The notes under the pieces: model-generated
The model's database searches: none
Told to the model about the DNA's origin: nothing
What the model saw: only the letters and a program-made list of their open reading frames with translations
Translations under genes and position numbers: made by a program
NCBI RefSeq assembly: GCF_000023465.1
Contig: NC_014041.1
Span: 4,083,501 to 4,147,500 of the forward strand
Direction of reading: 5' to 3'
DNA from: Zunongwangia profunda SM-A87
GTDB taxonomy: Bacteria; Bacteroidota; Bacteroidia; Flavobacteriales; Flavobacteriaceae
Length of the DNA stretch: 64,000 bases
Part shown: positions 27,325 through 37,800 of the stretch, piece by piece
Layout: each line of letters starts with the position of its first letter
Position numbering within the stretch: position 1 is the stretch's first letter

Positions 27325-29409
27325 TTAGTCCACATTATCATGTAAAAACGAATTATTTCTTCTAAACTGAAGATCGTTATTTTCGTCTTGCCCTAAACTT
27401 GTTCTGGACATTTTATTCTCACCGTAATTTGTGCTATCCAGATTAATCCCAGCTCTTTTATAAGCAGGTTGTTTTTCAATTTCCTCTATCTGCGAAGCAT
27501 TACCTCTAAACTTATAATTAAATTCCTTCATTTTAGCGCGACGCTCTGCAGCACGTTCTACCACATGCTCTGGAATTGGATTATTAAAAGGATTTTCATC
27601 CTGCTCCTCTTGCTTTTTTGGTGTTGGCTGTACCGTACGCTTCTCAAAAGCAATAGTTTCATCTTTAGGTGCTTCGCTCTCTTGTTTCTTTGCAGGCTTA
27701 GAGTTTTCTAATTGCTGCTCGAATTCCATATAATCATCCAGGCTATATCTTTTTACCGTTCCGTTAGAAGCATTCTCAGTGGCTGGAATAACTTCTACCG
27801 GCTCGTTTACTTCGATATTCTTTACCTCGTAACTGGGCTCTTCGGCATCTTCAGTATTCAGCACATGCCTTTTTACCGTTTCCTGCTTAGGTGTTTGTTC
27901 TACCTCTGGCTTAGGAATTTCAGCTTTTGGTTGCTCCCGCTTTTCTTCTTCCTGATTTATCGGAAAATCAAAAGTGAACATAAATTGTTCTTCATCGTTC
28001 TCATCATCCTTTACTTCCACTTCATCAACTTCTGCATTGGTATCATTGATCACAAAATCTTCCGGGTTTACCTCATCATAAAACACATCCATGTTATATG
28101 CTGAAGGTGGAGTATAAAGATCTGGATCTTTAGCAGGTGTTGGCTGCACCTGTTTTACCTCAGTAATTTTAGCCTCTTGCTGAACTTGTTTTTGGACTAC
28201 CTGCTGGGGACTTTTAGGTGTGGGAGCTTCAACTTCATCCAAATTTTCATCTAAGGTATGAACGATCTTTTTTGGCTGTTCCGGTTCTTTCTTTTCCTCT
28301 GGTAAAGGAAGTTCGGTAAACGAACCTGCATGAGAACGATTAGAAGGGAATTCATGCTCCGCTTTCTGCTCGTCTTCCAGCGTATGGATAATTTTTTTGG
28401 TTTCAGTATTGGTGATTTCATCCTGCTGCTCTACATTGAAACCAGTCGCAATGATCGTAACAGAAATCGCTCCTTCTAAGGCTTCATCTTCACCAACCCC
28501 CATAATGATATTGGCACTGTGACCAGCTTCTGCCTGAATATGATCGTTAATTTCACCAATCTCATCAATAGTAATTTCTTCGGAACCGGAAACAATTAAT
28601 AGCAATACATTTTGAGCACCGGTAATCTTGTTATCATTTAATAATGGCGAATCTAAAGCTTTGGCAATAGCATCCTGAGCTCTATTTGCCCCTGACGCCG
28701 ACGCAGATCCCATAATCGCCGTACCACTATTACTCAATACAGTTTTAGCATCCCTAAGGTCAATGTTTTGAGTATAGTGATGGGTTATAACTTCAGCAAT
28801 ACCACGGGAAGCAGTTGCTAAAACTTCATCGGCTTTAGAAAAACCGGCTTTAAAACCTAAGTTTCCATAAACTTCACGAAGCTTATTATTATTAATCACA
28901 ATTAAAGAATCTACATGAGAACGAAGTTTTTCGACACCTCTTTGAGCCTGCTCATTTCTCATTCTACCTTCAAACTGAAAAGGAATAGTTACGATACCTA
29001 CCGTAAGAATATCCATTTCTTTAGCCTGTTTTGCGATTACCGGAGCGGCACCAGTACCGGTACCTCCTCCCATACCTGCGGTAATAAATACCATTTTGGT
29101 ATTTACATCAAGCATGTTTTTAATCTCATCAAAACTCTCTACTGCGGCCTGTTCTCCAATTTCAGGATTTGCTCCCGCTCCAAGTCCTTCGGTTAGGCTA
29201 ACTCCCAACTGGATCTTATTAGGAACAGTACTGTTTTCCAATGCCTGCGCATCGGTATTACAGATTACAAAATCTACTCCTTTAATCCCTAATTGGAACA
29301 TGTGGTTAATAGCATTACTACCGCCACCACCTACACCAATAACTTTGATGACGTTCGATTGATTCTTAGGTAAATCGAATGAAATGTCTCCGAATTCTGT
29401 ATTGCTCAT
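27325..29409 (-). CDS. ftsZ: Cell division protein FtsZ with long disordered C-terminal region
   Basis: FtsZ is the tubulin-like GTPase that forms the division ring. Residues 1-325 are the GTPase and C-terminal subdomain, with the tubulin signature GGGTGTG at 114-120. The N-terminal nucleotide loop VIGVGGGGSNA is intact. Residues 330-694 form a very long, acidic, Pro/Gln/Glu-rich linker, far longer than the E. coli linker. The linker holds four related short motifs (338-347, 380-389, 512-521, 552-561). The end is RRNNSFLHDNVD rather than the proteobacterial FtsA/ZipA-binding peptide. It is the last gene of the dcw operon, 36 bases after ftsA. Confidence 0.96.
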   Translation of the reverse strand: MSNTEFGDISFDLPKNQSNVIKVIGVGGGGSNAINHMFQLGIKGVDFVICNTDAQALENSTVPNKIQLGVSLTEGLGAGANPEIGEQAAVESFDEIKNMLDVNTKMVFITAGMGGGTGTGAAPVIAKQAKEMDILTVGIVTIPFQFEGRMRNEQAQRGVEKLRSHVDSLIVINNNKLREVYGNLGFKAGFSKADEVLATASRGIAEVITHHYTQNIDLRDAKTVLSNSGTAIMGSASASGANRAQDAIAKALDSPLLNDNKITGAQNVLLLIVSGSEEITIDEIGEINDHIQAEAGHSANIIMGVGEDEALEGAISVTIIATGFNVEQQDEITNTETKKIIHTLEDEQKAEHEFPSNRSHAGSFTELPLPEEKKEPEQPKKIVHTLDENLDEVEAPTPKSPQQVVQKQVQQEAKITEVKQVQPTPAKDPDLYTPPSAYNMDVFYDEVNPEDFVINDTNAEVDEVEVKDDENDEEQFMFTFDFPINQEEEKREQPKAEIPKPEVEQTPKQETVKRHVLNTEDAEEPSYEVKNIEVNEPVEVIPATENASNGTVKRYSLDDYMEFEQQLENSKPAKKQESEAPKDETIAFEKRTVQPTPKKQEEQDENPFNNPIPEHVVERAAERRAKMKEFNYKFRGNASQIEEIEKQPAYKRAGINLDSTNYGENKMSRTSLGQDENNDLQFRRNNSFLHDNVD

Positions 29410-29445
29410 AAATTCAATTTTACTGGTTCTCTATTGTGCTATGTA

Positions 29446-30789
29446 TTACTCTGCGTTATCTAAAAAATCTTTGAACTTTTCTGCCCATTTATCGAAAATA
29501 CTTTTTCGGGGCTTAGGCTGTTCTACCTGTACTTGCGATTCTTCTCGCTCTGGTTCTGCTTCTTCAGCTACTGTTACCGGCTCCGGCTCTTTCTCCTTAA
29601 GAACGGCTTCTTCCTGAAAACTACTTTTGCTGGTTTCTAAACTATTCATTACCAATCCTACTGCCGTTGCATACATCGGACTGGTAGTTTCACTATCATT
29701 ATTTCCTGCCAGGTGCTCATTAGGAAAACCTATTCTGGTATCCATTCCGGTGATATACTCCACTAGTTGCTTAAGATGCTTTAACTGTGCACCTCCGCCG
29801 GTTAACACAAGACCACCAATCAGTTTTTTCTTCTGATCTTCGTGTCCGTAATTTTTTATTTCTAAATACACCTGTTCGATAATCTCTACCACACGCGCGT
29901 GAATGATTTTCGAAAGGTTTTTAAGCGTAATTTCTTTGGGTTCCCTTCCTCTTAATCCCGGAATAGAAACGATCTCGTTATCCTTATTCTCTCCGGGCCA
30001 GGCTGATCCAAATTTTATTTTTAGCAATTCTGCCTGCTTCTCAATAATCGAGCAACCTTCTTTGATATCTTCAGTAATTACGTTCCCTCCAAAAGGAATT
30101 ACCGCAGTATGCCTGATAATACCATCTTTAAAAATTGCAAGATCAGTAGTTCCGCCACCTATATCTATAAGTGCCACCCCTGCTTCTTTTTCTTCCTGAC
30201 TAAGGACTGCATTTGCTGATGCCAAGGGCTCCAGGGTAACGGCTGAAAGATCTAAACCAGCACTTTTTACACAGCGACCAATATTTCTTATAGAAGAAAC
30301 CTGGCCAACTACAACGTGAAAATTGGCTTCAAGGCGACCACCATACATCCCGATAGGCTCTTTAATTTCAGCCTGCCCATCTACTTTATATTCCTGCGGA
30401 AGTACGTGAATAATCTCTTCCCCGGGTAACATTACCAGTTTATGTACCTGATTGCATAAGCTATGAATATCTTCAGCATCGATGACCTCTTCAGGGTTTG
30501 GCCTGGTGATATAATCACTATGCTGTAAACTTCTAATATGCTGCCCCGCAATTCCTACCACTACATCTTTAATCTTTTGACCAGAGTCTGCTTCAGCTTC
30601 CTGAATCGCCTGCTGTATAGATTGAATAGTTTGTGTAATATTATTTACCACACCACGGTGCACACCAAGGCTTCTGGACTTCCCAATCCCAACGATCTCT
30701 ACTTTACCATACTCATTCTTCTTGCCAATCATGGCAACAATCTTTGTCGTCCCTATATCTAATCCTACTGCAATATCCTTTTGCTCCAT
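29446..30789 (-). CDS. ftsA: Cell division protein FtsA
   Basis: FtsA is an actin-fold ATPase that anchors FtsZ to the membrane and recruits the divisome. Nucleotide motifs are GLDIGTTKIVAMIG at residue 9, IDIGGGTTDLAIF near 208 and LTGGGAQLKHLKQL near 317. The 447 residues include a charged extension of about 60 residues, followed by a Phe/Trp-containing amphipathic end (FDKWAEKFKDFLDNAE) that fits a membrane-targeting helix. It lies in the dcw order ftsQ-ftsA-ftsZ, 3 bases after ftsQ. Confidence 0.96.
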   Translation of the reverse strand: MEQKDIAVGLDIGTTKIVAMIGKKNEYGKVEIVGIGKSRSLGVHRGVVNNITQTIQSIQQAIQEAEADSGQKIKDVVVGIAGQHIRSLQHSDYITRPNPEEVIDAEDIHSLCNQVHKLVMLPGEEIIHVLPQEYKVDGQAEIKEPIGMYGGRLEANFHVVVGQVSSIRNIGRCVKSAGLDLSAVTLEPLASANAVLSQEEKEAGVALIDIGGGTTDLAIFKDGIIRHTAVIPFGGNVITEDIKEGCSIIEKQAELLKIKFGSAWPGENKDNEIVSIPGLRGREPKEITLKNLSKIIHARVVEIIEQVYLEIKNYGHEDQKKKLIGGLVLTGGGAQLKHLKQLVEYITGMDTRIGFPNEHLAGNNDSETTSPMYATAVGLVMNSLETSKSSFQEEAVLKEKEPEPVTVAEEAEPEREESQVQVEQPKPRKSIFDKWAEKFKDFLDNAE

Positions 30790-30792
30790 ATC

Positions 30793-31509
30793 TTACTTTT
30801 TAGTGCATACAACCTGATTACCAAACTGTAGATTCACTCTTTTATAGGTATCTAACTTTTTATCTTTTAATGCCTTTTTATAAAATGCTTTGAAATTATT
30901 GAATTTTAAAGCTATGTTTTTAATCTCTCCAAAATAAACTACAAAATCTGCTTTTCGCAGTTTCAGCTCATATCGTCCGTTTTCCAAACGTTGGATAGTA
31001 GTAATATGCTTACTTAAGAAACTATCATTTTTTATATAGCTTACCAACGGATAAGCCGTTAAAATATTCGATTCATCAAAACCTAACATAAGAGGCACTC
31101 TTGCTGAAAAATTTTCTGATAACGGCATTACCTCCCCGTTTTTATCCAGGTAAAATGAAGTATTTCCTACAGCTCTTCCAATAGGTTTACGCTGCGTAAC
31201 AATTGCTGAAAGTTTCCCATCTAACCTTAAGAAAACCTCGGCATTCTCTATCATATCGTGACTATTGAGCAGTGTTTCTACCTTATTCAAATCTAAAGTT
31301 TCCTGCCCCAAGTTTGCGTTGGCCTCTTCATTTTGTATCAACAACTTATTAACCGCATCTACAGTAACATACAGGTTTTCGTTATCTGTAAAATGAACTT
31401 CAGAACCTGTTAATTTTCGTTGACTGTGCCTTTTTTCAGCAAAGCCATATAAAAAAGCCATTAAAGCCAGCAAAAGCACAAATTTTATGTAACCTAATTT
31501 AGATTTCAT
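30793..31509 (-). CDS. ftsQ: Cell division protein FtsQ
   Basis: FtsQ is a bitopic divisome protein that links cytoplasmic and periplasmic parts. The 238 residues have one N-terminal membrane helix (about 8-24). A POTRA-like region (VTVDAVNKLLIQNEE onward) and an FtsQ C-terminal beta domain ending in NLQFGNQVVCTKK follow. Similarity to proteobacterial FtsQ is weak; position in the cluster supports the call. Its start overlaps the murC end by 11 bases, and ftsA follows 3 bases after the stop. Confidence 0.86.
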   Translation of the reverse strand: MKSKLGYIKFVLLLALMAFLYGFAEKRHSQRKLTGSEVHFTDNENLYVTVDAVNKLLIQNEEANANLGQETLDLNKVETLLNSHDMIENAEVFLRLDGKLSAIVTQRKPIGRAVGNTSFYLDKNGEVMPLSENFSARVPLMLGFDESNILTAYPLVSYIKNDSFLSKHITTIQRLENGRYELKLRKADFVVYFGEIKNIALKFNNFKAFYKKALKDKKLDTYKRVNLQFGNQVVCTKK

Positions 31510-32854
31510 CTTCCAGGGCTCTTTTTACGGTTTCAACTTCATTTCCTATATCTCCGGCGCCAAGCATTAAAACAACCTTAGCTTTAGACGTAATGATTTT
31601 AGCCGATAATTCTTCTCGCTTTACCAATTGCTTATTAGGATTATTTATTTTCTCTAATAACCATTGGGAATCTACTCCTTCTATTGGCTTTTCTCTGGCC
31701 GGATAGATATCCATAAGCATTACCTCATCAAATTGTGATAATTTTTCAGCAAAGTCATCTACAAAATCTCTGGTTCTGCTAAATAAATGTGGCTGAAAAA
31801 CCACCAAATTCTTCATTTTAGGATACATTTCCCTTACCGCTTCAAAAACGGCTTTAATCTCGGCCGGATGGTGCGCATAATCATCAATTAAAACTTTTTG
31901 ATCTGTCTTAATTTTATACGAAAAACGTCTTCTTATTCCTTTAAAGCTTTGTAACGCATCCCTCAACTGTTCTGCTGGGCTACCATACTCCAGCGCCATA
32001 GCCAGTGCGGTTACAGCGTTAAGAACATTATGCCTACCGGGGAGGTGTAGCGTAAATCCTTCAATAATTTCTGTAGGCGTCTTAAGATCAAAATGATAAT
32101 TTCCACCTAGTATTTTTATGTTGATTGCTGAAAAATCTGCATCATCTTCAATTCCAATTGTTTTTCCTTCAAGTGGAAGTCCGTTTTTAACGAAAAGTAT
32201 TCCATCTTTGGGAAGCAAGGCTGCAAAAGCTTTAAATGAAGCCTGCAAATGTTCGTTCACACCATAGATATCCAAATGATCAGCATCCATAGAATTTATG
32301 GCAGCGATATTTGGCGAAAGATGAAGAAAGGAGCGATCAAACTCATCAGCTTCAGCCACTATCACCTCATCGCCTTTCAAAATTAAATTACTCTGTATAT
32401 CTTCACTCACTCCACCAAGAAATGCCGTTACCGGAGCATTGGTTTCTTTTAGTAAATGACCTAAGATTGCGGTTGTTGTGGTTTTACCGTGTGTACCCGC
32501 AACAGCAAGTGTAAAGCGATTACTGCTAATCAAGCCCAGTACCTCAGCACGCTTTTTCAGGATAAACTGCTCTTCAATAAAATATTGAAGTTGCAAATTC
32601 TCTTTAGGAACTGCAGGAGTATATACCACCAGTGTCTTTTCTGAATCTTTGAATTGCTTAGGAATTTCACTAATATCATCCTTAAAAGTCACTAAAATAC
32701 CTTCAGCCTCCAGTTCCTTGGTAAGCACTGATGCTGTTTTATCGTAACCGGCAACATATTTACCCTGGGATTTAAAAAAACGCGCCAACGCACTCATCCC
32801 AATACCGCCAATACCGATAAAATAATAGTTTTGTATGTGACTTAAATTATTCAA
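31499..32854 (-). CDS. murC: UDP-N-acetylmuramate--L-alanine ligase
   Basis: MurC adds L-Ala to UDP-MurNAc with ATP, the first amino acid of the murein stem peptide. The 451 residues start with the UDP-binding loop YYFIGIGGIGMSALARFF. The P-loop is AVAGTHGKTTTTAILGHL, and the central VAEADEFDRSFLHLSP and C-terminal DYAHHPAEIKAV motifs are conserved. The start is TTG, one base after the murG stop; the next Met lies inside the first motif and is too late. It ends 11 bases inside ftsQ. Confidence 0.96.
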   Translation of the reverse strand: MNNLSHIQNYYFIGIGGIGMSALARFFKSQGKYVAGYDKTASVLTKELEAEGILVTFKDDISEIPKQFKDSEKTLVVYTPAVPKENLQLQYFIEEQFILKKRAEVLGLISSNRFTLAVAGTHGKTTTTAILGHLLKETNAPVTAFLGGVSEDIQSNLILKGDEVIVAEADEFDRSFLHLSPNIAAINSMDADHLDIYGVNEHLQASFKAFAALLPKDGILFVKNGLPLEGKTIGIEDDADFSAINIKILGGNYHFDLKTPTEIIEGFTLHLPGRHNVLNAVTALAMALEYGSPAEQLRDALQSFKGIRRRFSYKIKTDQKVLIDDYAHHPAEIKAVFEAVREMYPKMKNLVVFQPHLFSRTRDFVDDFAEKLSQFDEVMLMDIYPAREKPIEGVDSQWLLEKINNPNKQLVKREELSAKIITSKAKVVLMLGAGDIGNEVETVKRALEDEI

Positions 32855-32855
32855 A

Positions 32856-33956
32856 TTAGGCTTTTCTGATAATTAGCTTTTCAATTTCATCTACAATACT
32901 GGACGTTGCGTTTGGCAAAGCCATTTTCTTAATATTTCTACTTAATTCTTTTTGCTTACTTTGATTCTCAAGCAAATCGAAAAAAGCACTTTCAAATTTT
33001 TCTTCCAGCTGAGTTTCTGCTATGGTGATAGCCGCTTCATTCTTTGTAACCGCCATCGCGTTTTTAGTCTGATGATCTTCAGCTACATTAGGGGACGGAA
33101 TAAAAATTACCGGTTTTCCCACGATGCACAATTCTGAAACACTACCCGCTCCTGCTCTGGAAATAATCACATCTGCCGCAGCATAGGCCAGATCCATTCT
33201 ATTTAAAAACTGATGTACCTGAACAGTACCTTCAGTATAAGATTTATAGTCCTCATAATATAATTTTCCACATTGCCAGATTAACTGAATATCTTCTTTT
33301 TTTAATTTATCAGCATACTCAGCGATTAACTGATTCACCCTTCTTGCCCCCAAACTTCCTCCAAGTACTAATACTGTTTTTTTGTCTGCATCCAACTTAA
33401 AGAACTGCTGGGCTTCTTCTCTTTTAGTATCAATATTGAGCAAGTCCTGTCGTACCGGGTTTCCGGTTTTTTTCACCTTTTCCTGCGGAAAAAATCGCTT
33501 AACTTCATCATAGGCCGCACAAATGATATTAGCTTTTTTTGCCAGGATCTTATTGGTAATTCCTGGAAATGAATTTTGCTCCTGAAGCAAAGTTGGTATT
33601 TTCTGTTTATTAGCTACATGCAGTAAAGGACCACTGGCAAATCCACCTGTACCCACCGCAACATTTGGTTTAAAGTCCTTAATAATCCTTTGGGACTTCC
33701 TAATACTGCTTATTAATTTAAATGGAAACATCAGATTTTTAAGCGTAAGCTTTCGCTGCAAACCACTTATCCAAAGACCTTCGATCTCGTAACCGGCTTG
33801 TGGCACTTTCTCCATCTCCATTTTATCCTGTGCTCCAACAAATTTGATCTGCGCATCGGGATAGCGGCGCTTTACCTCATCGGCAATAGCGATAGCCGGG
33901 TAAATATGACCACCCGTTCCTCCACCGGATAATATGATGCGTAAATCTTTACTCAT
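32856..33956 (-). CDS. murG: Undecaprenyldiphospho-muramoylpentapeptide beta-N-acetylglucosaminyltransferase
   Basis: MurG adds GlcNAc to lipid I to make lipid II at the inner face of the membrane. The 366 residues are a GT28 two-domain fold, with [20 protein letters not shown] at the start. The middle shows [13 protein letters not shown] and the C-terminal UDP-binding region shows [20 protein letters not shown]. It sits between ftsW (4-base overlap) and murC (one base), so translation is tightly coupled. Confidence 0.97.
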   Translation of the reverse strand: MSKDLRIILSGGGTGGHIYPAIAIADEVKRRYPDAQIKFVGAQDKMEMEKVPQAGYEIEGLWISGLQRKLTLKNLMFPFKLISSIRKSQRIIKDFKPNVAVGTGGFASGPLLHVANKQKIPTLLQEQNSFPGITNKILAKKANIICAAYDEVKRFFPQEKVKKTGNPVRQDLLNIDTKREEAQQFFKLDADKKTVLVLGGSLGARRVNQLIAEYADKLKKEDIQLIWQCGKLYYEDYKSYTEGTVQVHQFLNRMDLAYAAADVIISRAGAGSVSELCIVGKPVIFIPSPNVAEDHQTKNAMAVTKNEAAITIAETQLEEKFESAFFDLLENQSKQKELSRNIKKMALPNATSSIVDEIEKLIIRKA

Positions 33957-35161
33957 ATTGCTTCACTTAAAATATCCAAAGGATTTTCGTCCTCCGCATT
34001 TCTTTCAGCTTCCTCAGTTTCTTTTTCTTCTTCTCTTTTTGCACTTACACTAAGAATAATTCCCAATGAAAGGCAGGTCATCCAGATTGAGGTCCCCCCA
34101 CTACTCACTAGCGGAAGTGTTTGCCCCGTTACCGGAAATAATTCTACCGCAACTGCCATATTCACCAATGCCTGGAAAATAATGGGAATACCTACCCCCA
34201 TTACTAATAGTTTTCCAAATACGGTATTAGCCTTAGTGGCCACGATAATAATCCTGAACAAAATCATCAAATACGCCAGCATGACTCCAAGAGCACCAAT
34301 AAGCCCCATTTCTTCGACAATTATCGCATAGATAAAATCCGAAGAAGATTGTGGCAAAAAGTTTCGCTGTACGCTTTTTCCAATCCCAGTACCCGCAATA
34401 CCACCTCTGGCAATGGCTATCTTTGCTCTTTCAATTTGATAATCGGCTTCGGTATCTTCGTCGTTCGTAAAATTTTCTATCCTACTTGTCCAGGTATCTA
34501 CCCTGTTTGGTAAAACACCGGGAAACGCCTTAGCCGCTAAAACAAAAATCCCGAATAAAATCACTCCCGCAAACACAATTGCTAACAGGTATTTTACCGG
34601 ATAACCACCTAAAAACATGAGTACCAAAACCATAGCAAAAATGATCGCAGTAGTGGAAAAATTGGCCGGCAAAATTAACATTAATACTGAACCTACAGGC
34701 ACCCAAAGCGGTAAAATTGTTTCTTTAAAAGTGATTTTCTTCTCGGTAATTTTAGACATATACCTTGCGACATAAATCATTAAAACCACCGCTGCAAACG
34801 TAGAAGACTGAAAGGTAACCCCTAAGACGGGAATCCTTATCCATCTACTGGCATTTGCCCCGTCGATAACCGTTCCCTGCGCCATGGTGTAAATCAATAA
34901 TACAATGACCACCGGCAACATTAAAATCGATAAGCCCCTATAATAATGGTATGGCACTTTATGTGCTGCGAACAACACACAAAAGCCCAGTAGTAAATGA
35001 AAAAAATGAACGATCAAATATTTAAAAGTACTTCCATCTCCATACAGGTACGCGATGTTACTACTGGCGCTGTAAACCGGCAAAAATGAAAATATCGCCA
35101 GTAGCCCGGCAGTAGCCCAGATTACCTTATCTCCTTTAATATTTGCAAAAATGTTTCCCAT
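33953..35161 (-). CDS. ftsW: Lipid II polymerase FtsW (SEDS family)
   Basis: FtsW is a SEDS glycosyltransferase that polymerises septal peptidoglycan together with FtsI. The 402 residues show about ten membrane helices. The conserved C-terminal loop is [18 protein letters not shown], and [28 protein letters not shown] is the family's central loop, with the catalytic Asp in SSSDF. The tail is charged. It overlaps murG by 4 bases. Confidence 0.95.
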   Translation of the reverse strand: MGNIFANIKGDKVIWATAGLLAIFSFLPVYSASSNIAYLYGDGSTFKYLIVHFFHLLLGFCVLFAAHKVPYHYYRGLSILMLPVVIVLLIYTMAQGTVIDGANASRWIRIPVLGVTFQSSTFAAVVLMIYVARYMSKITEKKITFKETILPLWVPVGSVLMLILPANFSTTAIIFAMVLVLMFLGGYPVKYLLAIVFAGVILFGIFVLAAKAFPGVLPNRVDTWTSRIENFTNDEDTEADYQIERAKIAIARGGIAGTGIGKSVQRNFLPQSSSDFIYAIIVEEMGLIGALGVMLAYLMILFRIIIVATKANTVFGKLLVMGVGIPIIFQALVNMAVAVELFPVTGQTLPLVSSGGTSIWMTCLSLGIILSVSAKREEEKETEEAERNAEDENPLDILSEAI

Positions 35162-35197
35162 TCCGCTTTTTCAGTTTAACTAACTGATCCTACTATT

Positions 35198-36535
35198 CTA
35201 TAAATTTCTAACCGCTTCTTTAAACTGCCTTCCGCGATCTTCATAATTCTCAAAAAGATCGAAACTTGCACAGGCAGGAGAAAGCAACACCGTATCTCCT
35301 TTTTCAGATAGTCTATATGCCATTTTAACCGCTTCACTCATACTTTGGGTTTCTATCAAGGTTTCTACACAATTCCCAAAAGAATTCATGATCTTGGTAT
35401 TATCTACCCCAAGGCAGATAATTGCTTTTACTTTTTCGTTCACCAGGGGTAAAAGTTCGTCATACACATTCCCTTTATCAACCCCGCCTAAAATCCAAAC
35501 GGTTTGACCTTCCATACTTTCTAAAGCATAGTAGGTAGCATTTACGTTAGTTGCTTTAGAATCGTTGATATACTGAACATTATTAATTTTAAGTACTTTC
35601 TCCAAGCGGTGCTCCACTCCCTGAAAACTCTCCATGCTTTCACGGATTGTATTCTTCCTTATTTTTAAAAGCTTTGCCACAGTAGCAGCCGCCATTGCAT
35701 TTTTTGTATTGTGTTTCCCTTGTAATGTTAAATCTGAAGTAGCCATAGTAAGCTCTGTATTTTCTGTCTTTATAATAATTGTATCGTTTTCTAAATAAGC
35801 GCCATTCTCCAGCTTTCTCTCCAGCGAAAATGGCAATAACTGCGCTTCAATTTTGTTGGTTTTTAGCCAGTTTGTGATAACCTCATCATCTGCGTCATAA
35901 ATAAAATAATCGTCCTTAGTTTGGTTCTTCGTAATCCTGAACTTAGCTTCAATATAATTTTCAAACTTATACTCATATCGATCTAAATGATCTGGAGTAA
36001 TATTGGTTAATACCGCTATATGTGGCCTAAATTTTTCAATTCCGTCTAATTGAAAGCTACTCAGCTCTAACACATAGTAACCTGCATTAGTTTCGGCCAC
36101 CTGTTTTGCAAAGCTATCTCCTACATTACCGGCCATTCCCACCTGCAAACCACCATCCTTTAATATATGATGGGTTAATTTTGTGGTCGTTGTTTTCCCA
36201 TTACTCCCGGTGATCCCCACAATCACAGCACTGGTATATTGGGCAGCAAATTCTATTTCAGAAATTACCGGAATTCCTTTTGCTCTAAGCGCTTTAATCA
36301 TGGGCACCGTATCTGGAATACCCGGACTTTTCATTACCACATCGGCATCAAAAATCTGCGATTCGGTATGCTTTTCTTCCTCCCAGTCTATTTCAAGATG
36401 TTCAAGAACATTTTTATATTTCTCTTTTATTTTTCCTTTATCTGAAAGCCAAATCTTATAGCCTTCTTTTTTAGCCAAAATAGCAGTACCCACACCACTT
36501 TCTCCCCCACCAAGTATGACAATCTTCTTCTTCAA
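35198..36535 (-). CDS. murD: UDP-N-acetylmuramoylalanine--D-glutamate ligase
   Basis: MurD adds D-Glu to UDP-MurNAc-L-Ala. The 445 residues have the N-terminal loop VILGGGESGVGTAILA. The P-loop is GITGSNGKTTTTKLTHHIL, with VLELSSFQLDGI and YINDSKATNVNATYYAL further on. It ends with LLSPACASFDLFENYEDRG. The start is TTG, two bases after the mraY stop, with no ATG nearby in frame. ftsW follows after a 36-base gap. Confidence 0.96.
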   Translation of the reverse strand: MKKKIVILGGGESGVGTAILAKKEGYKIWLSDKGKIKEKYKNVLEHLEIDWEEEKHTESQIFDADVVMKSPGIPDTVPMIKALRAKGIPVISEIEFAAQYTSAVIVGITGSNGKTTTTKLTHHILKDGGLQVGMAGNVGDSFAKQVAETNAGYYVLELSSFQLDGIEKFRPHIAVLTNITPDHLDRYEYKFENYIEAKFRITKNQTKDDYFIYDADDEVITNWLKTNKIEAQLLPFSLERKLENGAYLENDTIIIKTENTELTMATSDLTLQGKHNTKNAMAAATVAKLLKIRKNTIRESMESFQGVEHRLEKVLKINNVQYINDSKATNVNATYYALESMEGQTVWILGGVDKGNVYDELLPLVNEKVKAIICLGVDNTKIMNSFGNCVETLIETQSMSEAVKMAYRLSEKGDTVLLSPACASFDLFENYEDRGRQFKEAVRNL

Positions 36536-36537
36536 TG

Positions 36538-37776
36538 TTATCGAAGTTTAAGTGTCACAATGGTTAGAATAGCCAGGAAAATACCTACTACCCAAAAGCG
36601 AACAACAATTTTACTTTCATGATGTCCTTTCTTTTGGTAATGGTGATGCAAAGGAGACATCAGGAAAATCCTTCGTCCTTCGCCAAATCTTTTTTTGGTG
36701 TATTTAAACCAGGCTACCTGAAGCATTACCGATAGATTTTCTACCAGAAAAATTCCGCATAAAATAGGGATCAATAATTCTTTTCTAGTAGCAATAGCCA
36801 GTACAGCGATAATTCCACCAATCGTTAAGCTTCCAGTGTCTCCCATAAAAACCTGAGCCGGATAAGTATTATACCACAAGAAACCAACCAAGGCTCCGGC
36901 GAATGCCGTAATATATATGGTCATTTCCCCAGAATTTGGGATATACATGATATTCAGATAATCTGAAAAAATGATATTACCAGAAACCCATGCAAAAATG
37001 CCCAATGTCAGTACAATGATTGCGGAAGACCCTGCAGCTAAACCGTCAATTCCATCGGTTAAATTAGCGCCGTTAGAAACTGCCGTTACAATAAATATCA
37101 CAATAGGGATGAAAATAACCCAGGCGTATTTCGCCAAATCCGGATTTATCCATGAAATAATTCTAGAATAATCGAACTCATTATTTTTAACAAAAGGAAT
37201 AGTGGTCGTAAGTGTTTTTTGCTCTGGTCCCATTTCTGGCAATTTGTTAGTTCCCAGCATCATTTCCTGAGAGATTACTTCTTTAGGGTTTGCCTTTTCT
37301 TTAACGGTAATACCGTCATTGAAATACATAATGCACCCCACGATCAATCCCAAACCTATCTGCCCTATAATTTTAAATTTACCAGGTAATCCTTCTTTAT
37401 CCTTTTTAAACGTCTTTATATAATCATCCAGAAAACCAATGGCTCCCATCCAAAGCGTGGTAATGATTAATAAAATCACGTAAATGTTCTCTAATTTAGC
37501 GAGAAGCAACACGGGGATAAGAGTAGAAATAATAATGATAATACCACCCATGGTTGGTGTACCAGCTTTTTCACTTTGCCCCTGTAAACCCAGTTCTCTT
37601 ACACTTTCTCCAATTTGTTTGGTTTGCAAATAGTTGATAATTCTTTTACCGTAGATAGTAGAAATTAACAGTGACAAAAGTATAGCCATTGCCGAGCGGA
37701 ATGAAAGATATTCAAACAGCTGAGCTCCTGGGAACTGATATTTATCTTCTAAAAATTGAAATAAATAATAAAGCAT
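36538..37776 (-). CDS. mraY: Phospho-N-acetylmuramoyl-pentapeptide-transferase
   Basis: MraY moves phospho-MurNAc-pentapeptide to undecaprenyl phosphate, making lipid I in the inner membrane. The 412 residues have ten membrane helices. Signatures are [14 protein letters not shown], the catalytic FLDDYIK, the loop [18 protein letters not shown] and [20 protein letters not shown]. Between helices 4 and 5 there is an extra region of roughly 50 residues compared with E. coli MraY, seen in other Bacteroidota. It lies between murE and murD. Confidence 0.97.
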   Translation of the reverse strand: MLYYLFQFLEDKYQFPGAQLFEYLSFRSAMAILLSLLISTIYGKRIINYLQTKQIGESVRELGLQGQSEKAGTPTMGGIIIIISTLIPVLLLAKLENIYVILLIITTLWMGAIGFLDDYIKTFKKDKEGLPGKFKIIGQIGLGLIVGCIMYFNDGITVKEKANPKEVISQEMMLGTNKLPEMGPEQKTLTTTIPFVKNNEFDYSRIISWINPDLAKYAWVIFIPIVIFIVTAVSNGANLTDGIDGLAAGSSAIIVLTLGIFAWVSGNIIFSDYLNIMYIPNSGEMTIYITAFAGALVGFLWYNTYPAQVFMGDTGSLTIGGIIAVLAIATRKELLIPILCGIFLVENLSVMLQVAWFKYTKKRFGEGRRIFLMSPLHHHYQKKGHHESKIVVRFWVVGIFLAILTIVTLKLR

Positions 37777-37800
37777 ATTCTAATATTCTGCCTTTTGGCA

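Noticed and set aside
28915..29196. Plus-strand open frames opposite ftsZ
   Set aside because: Antisense shadow of a highly conserved gene, with no start signal and a composition that mirrors ftsZ codon use.
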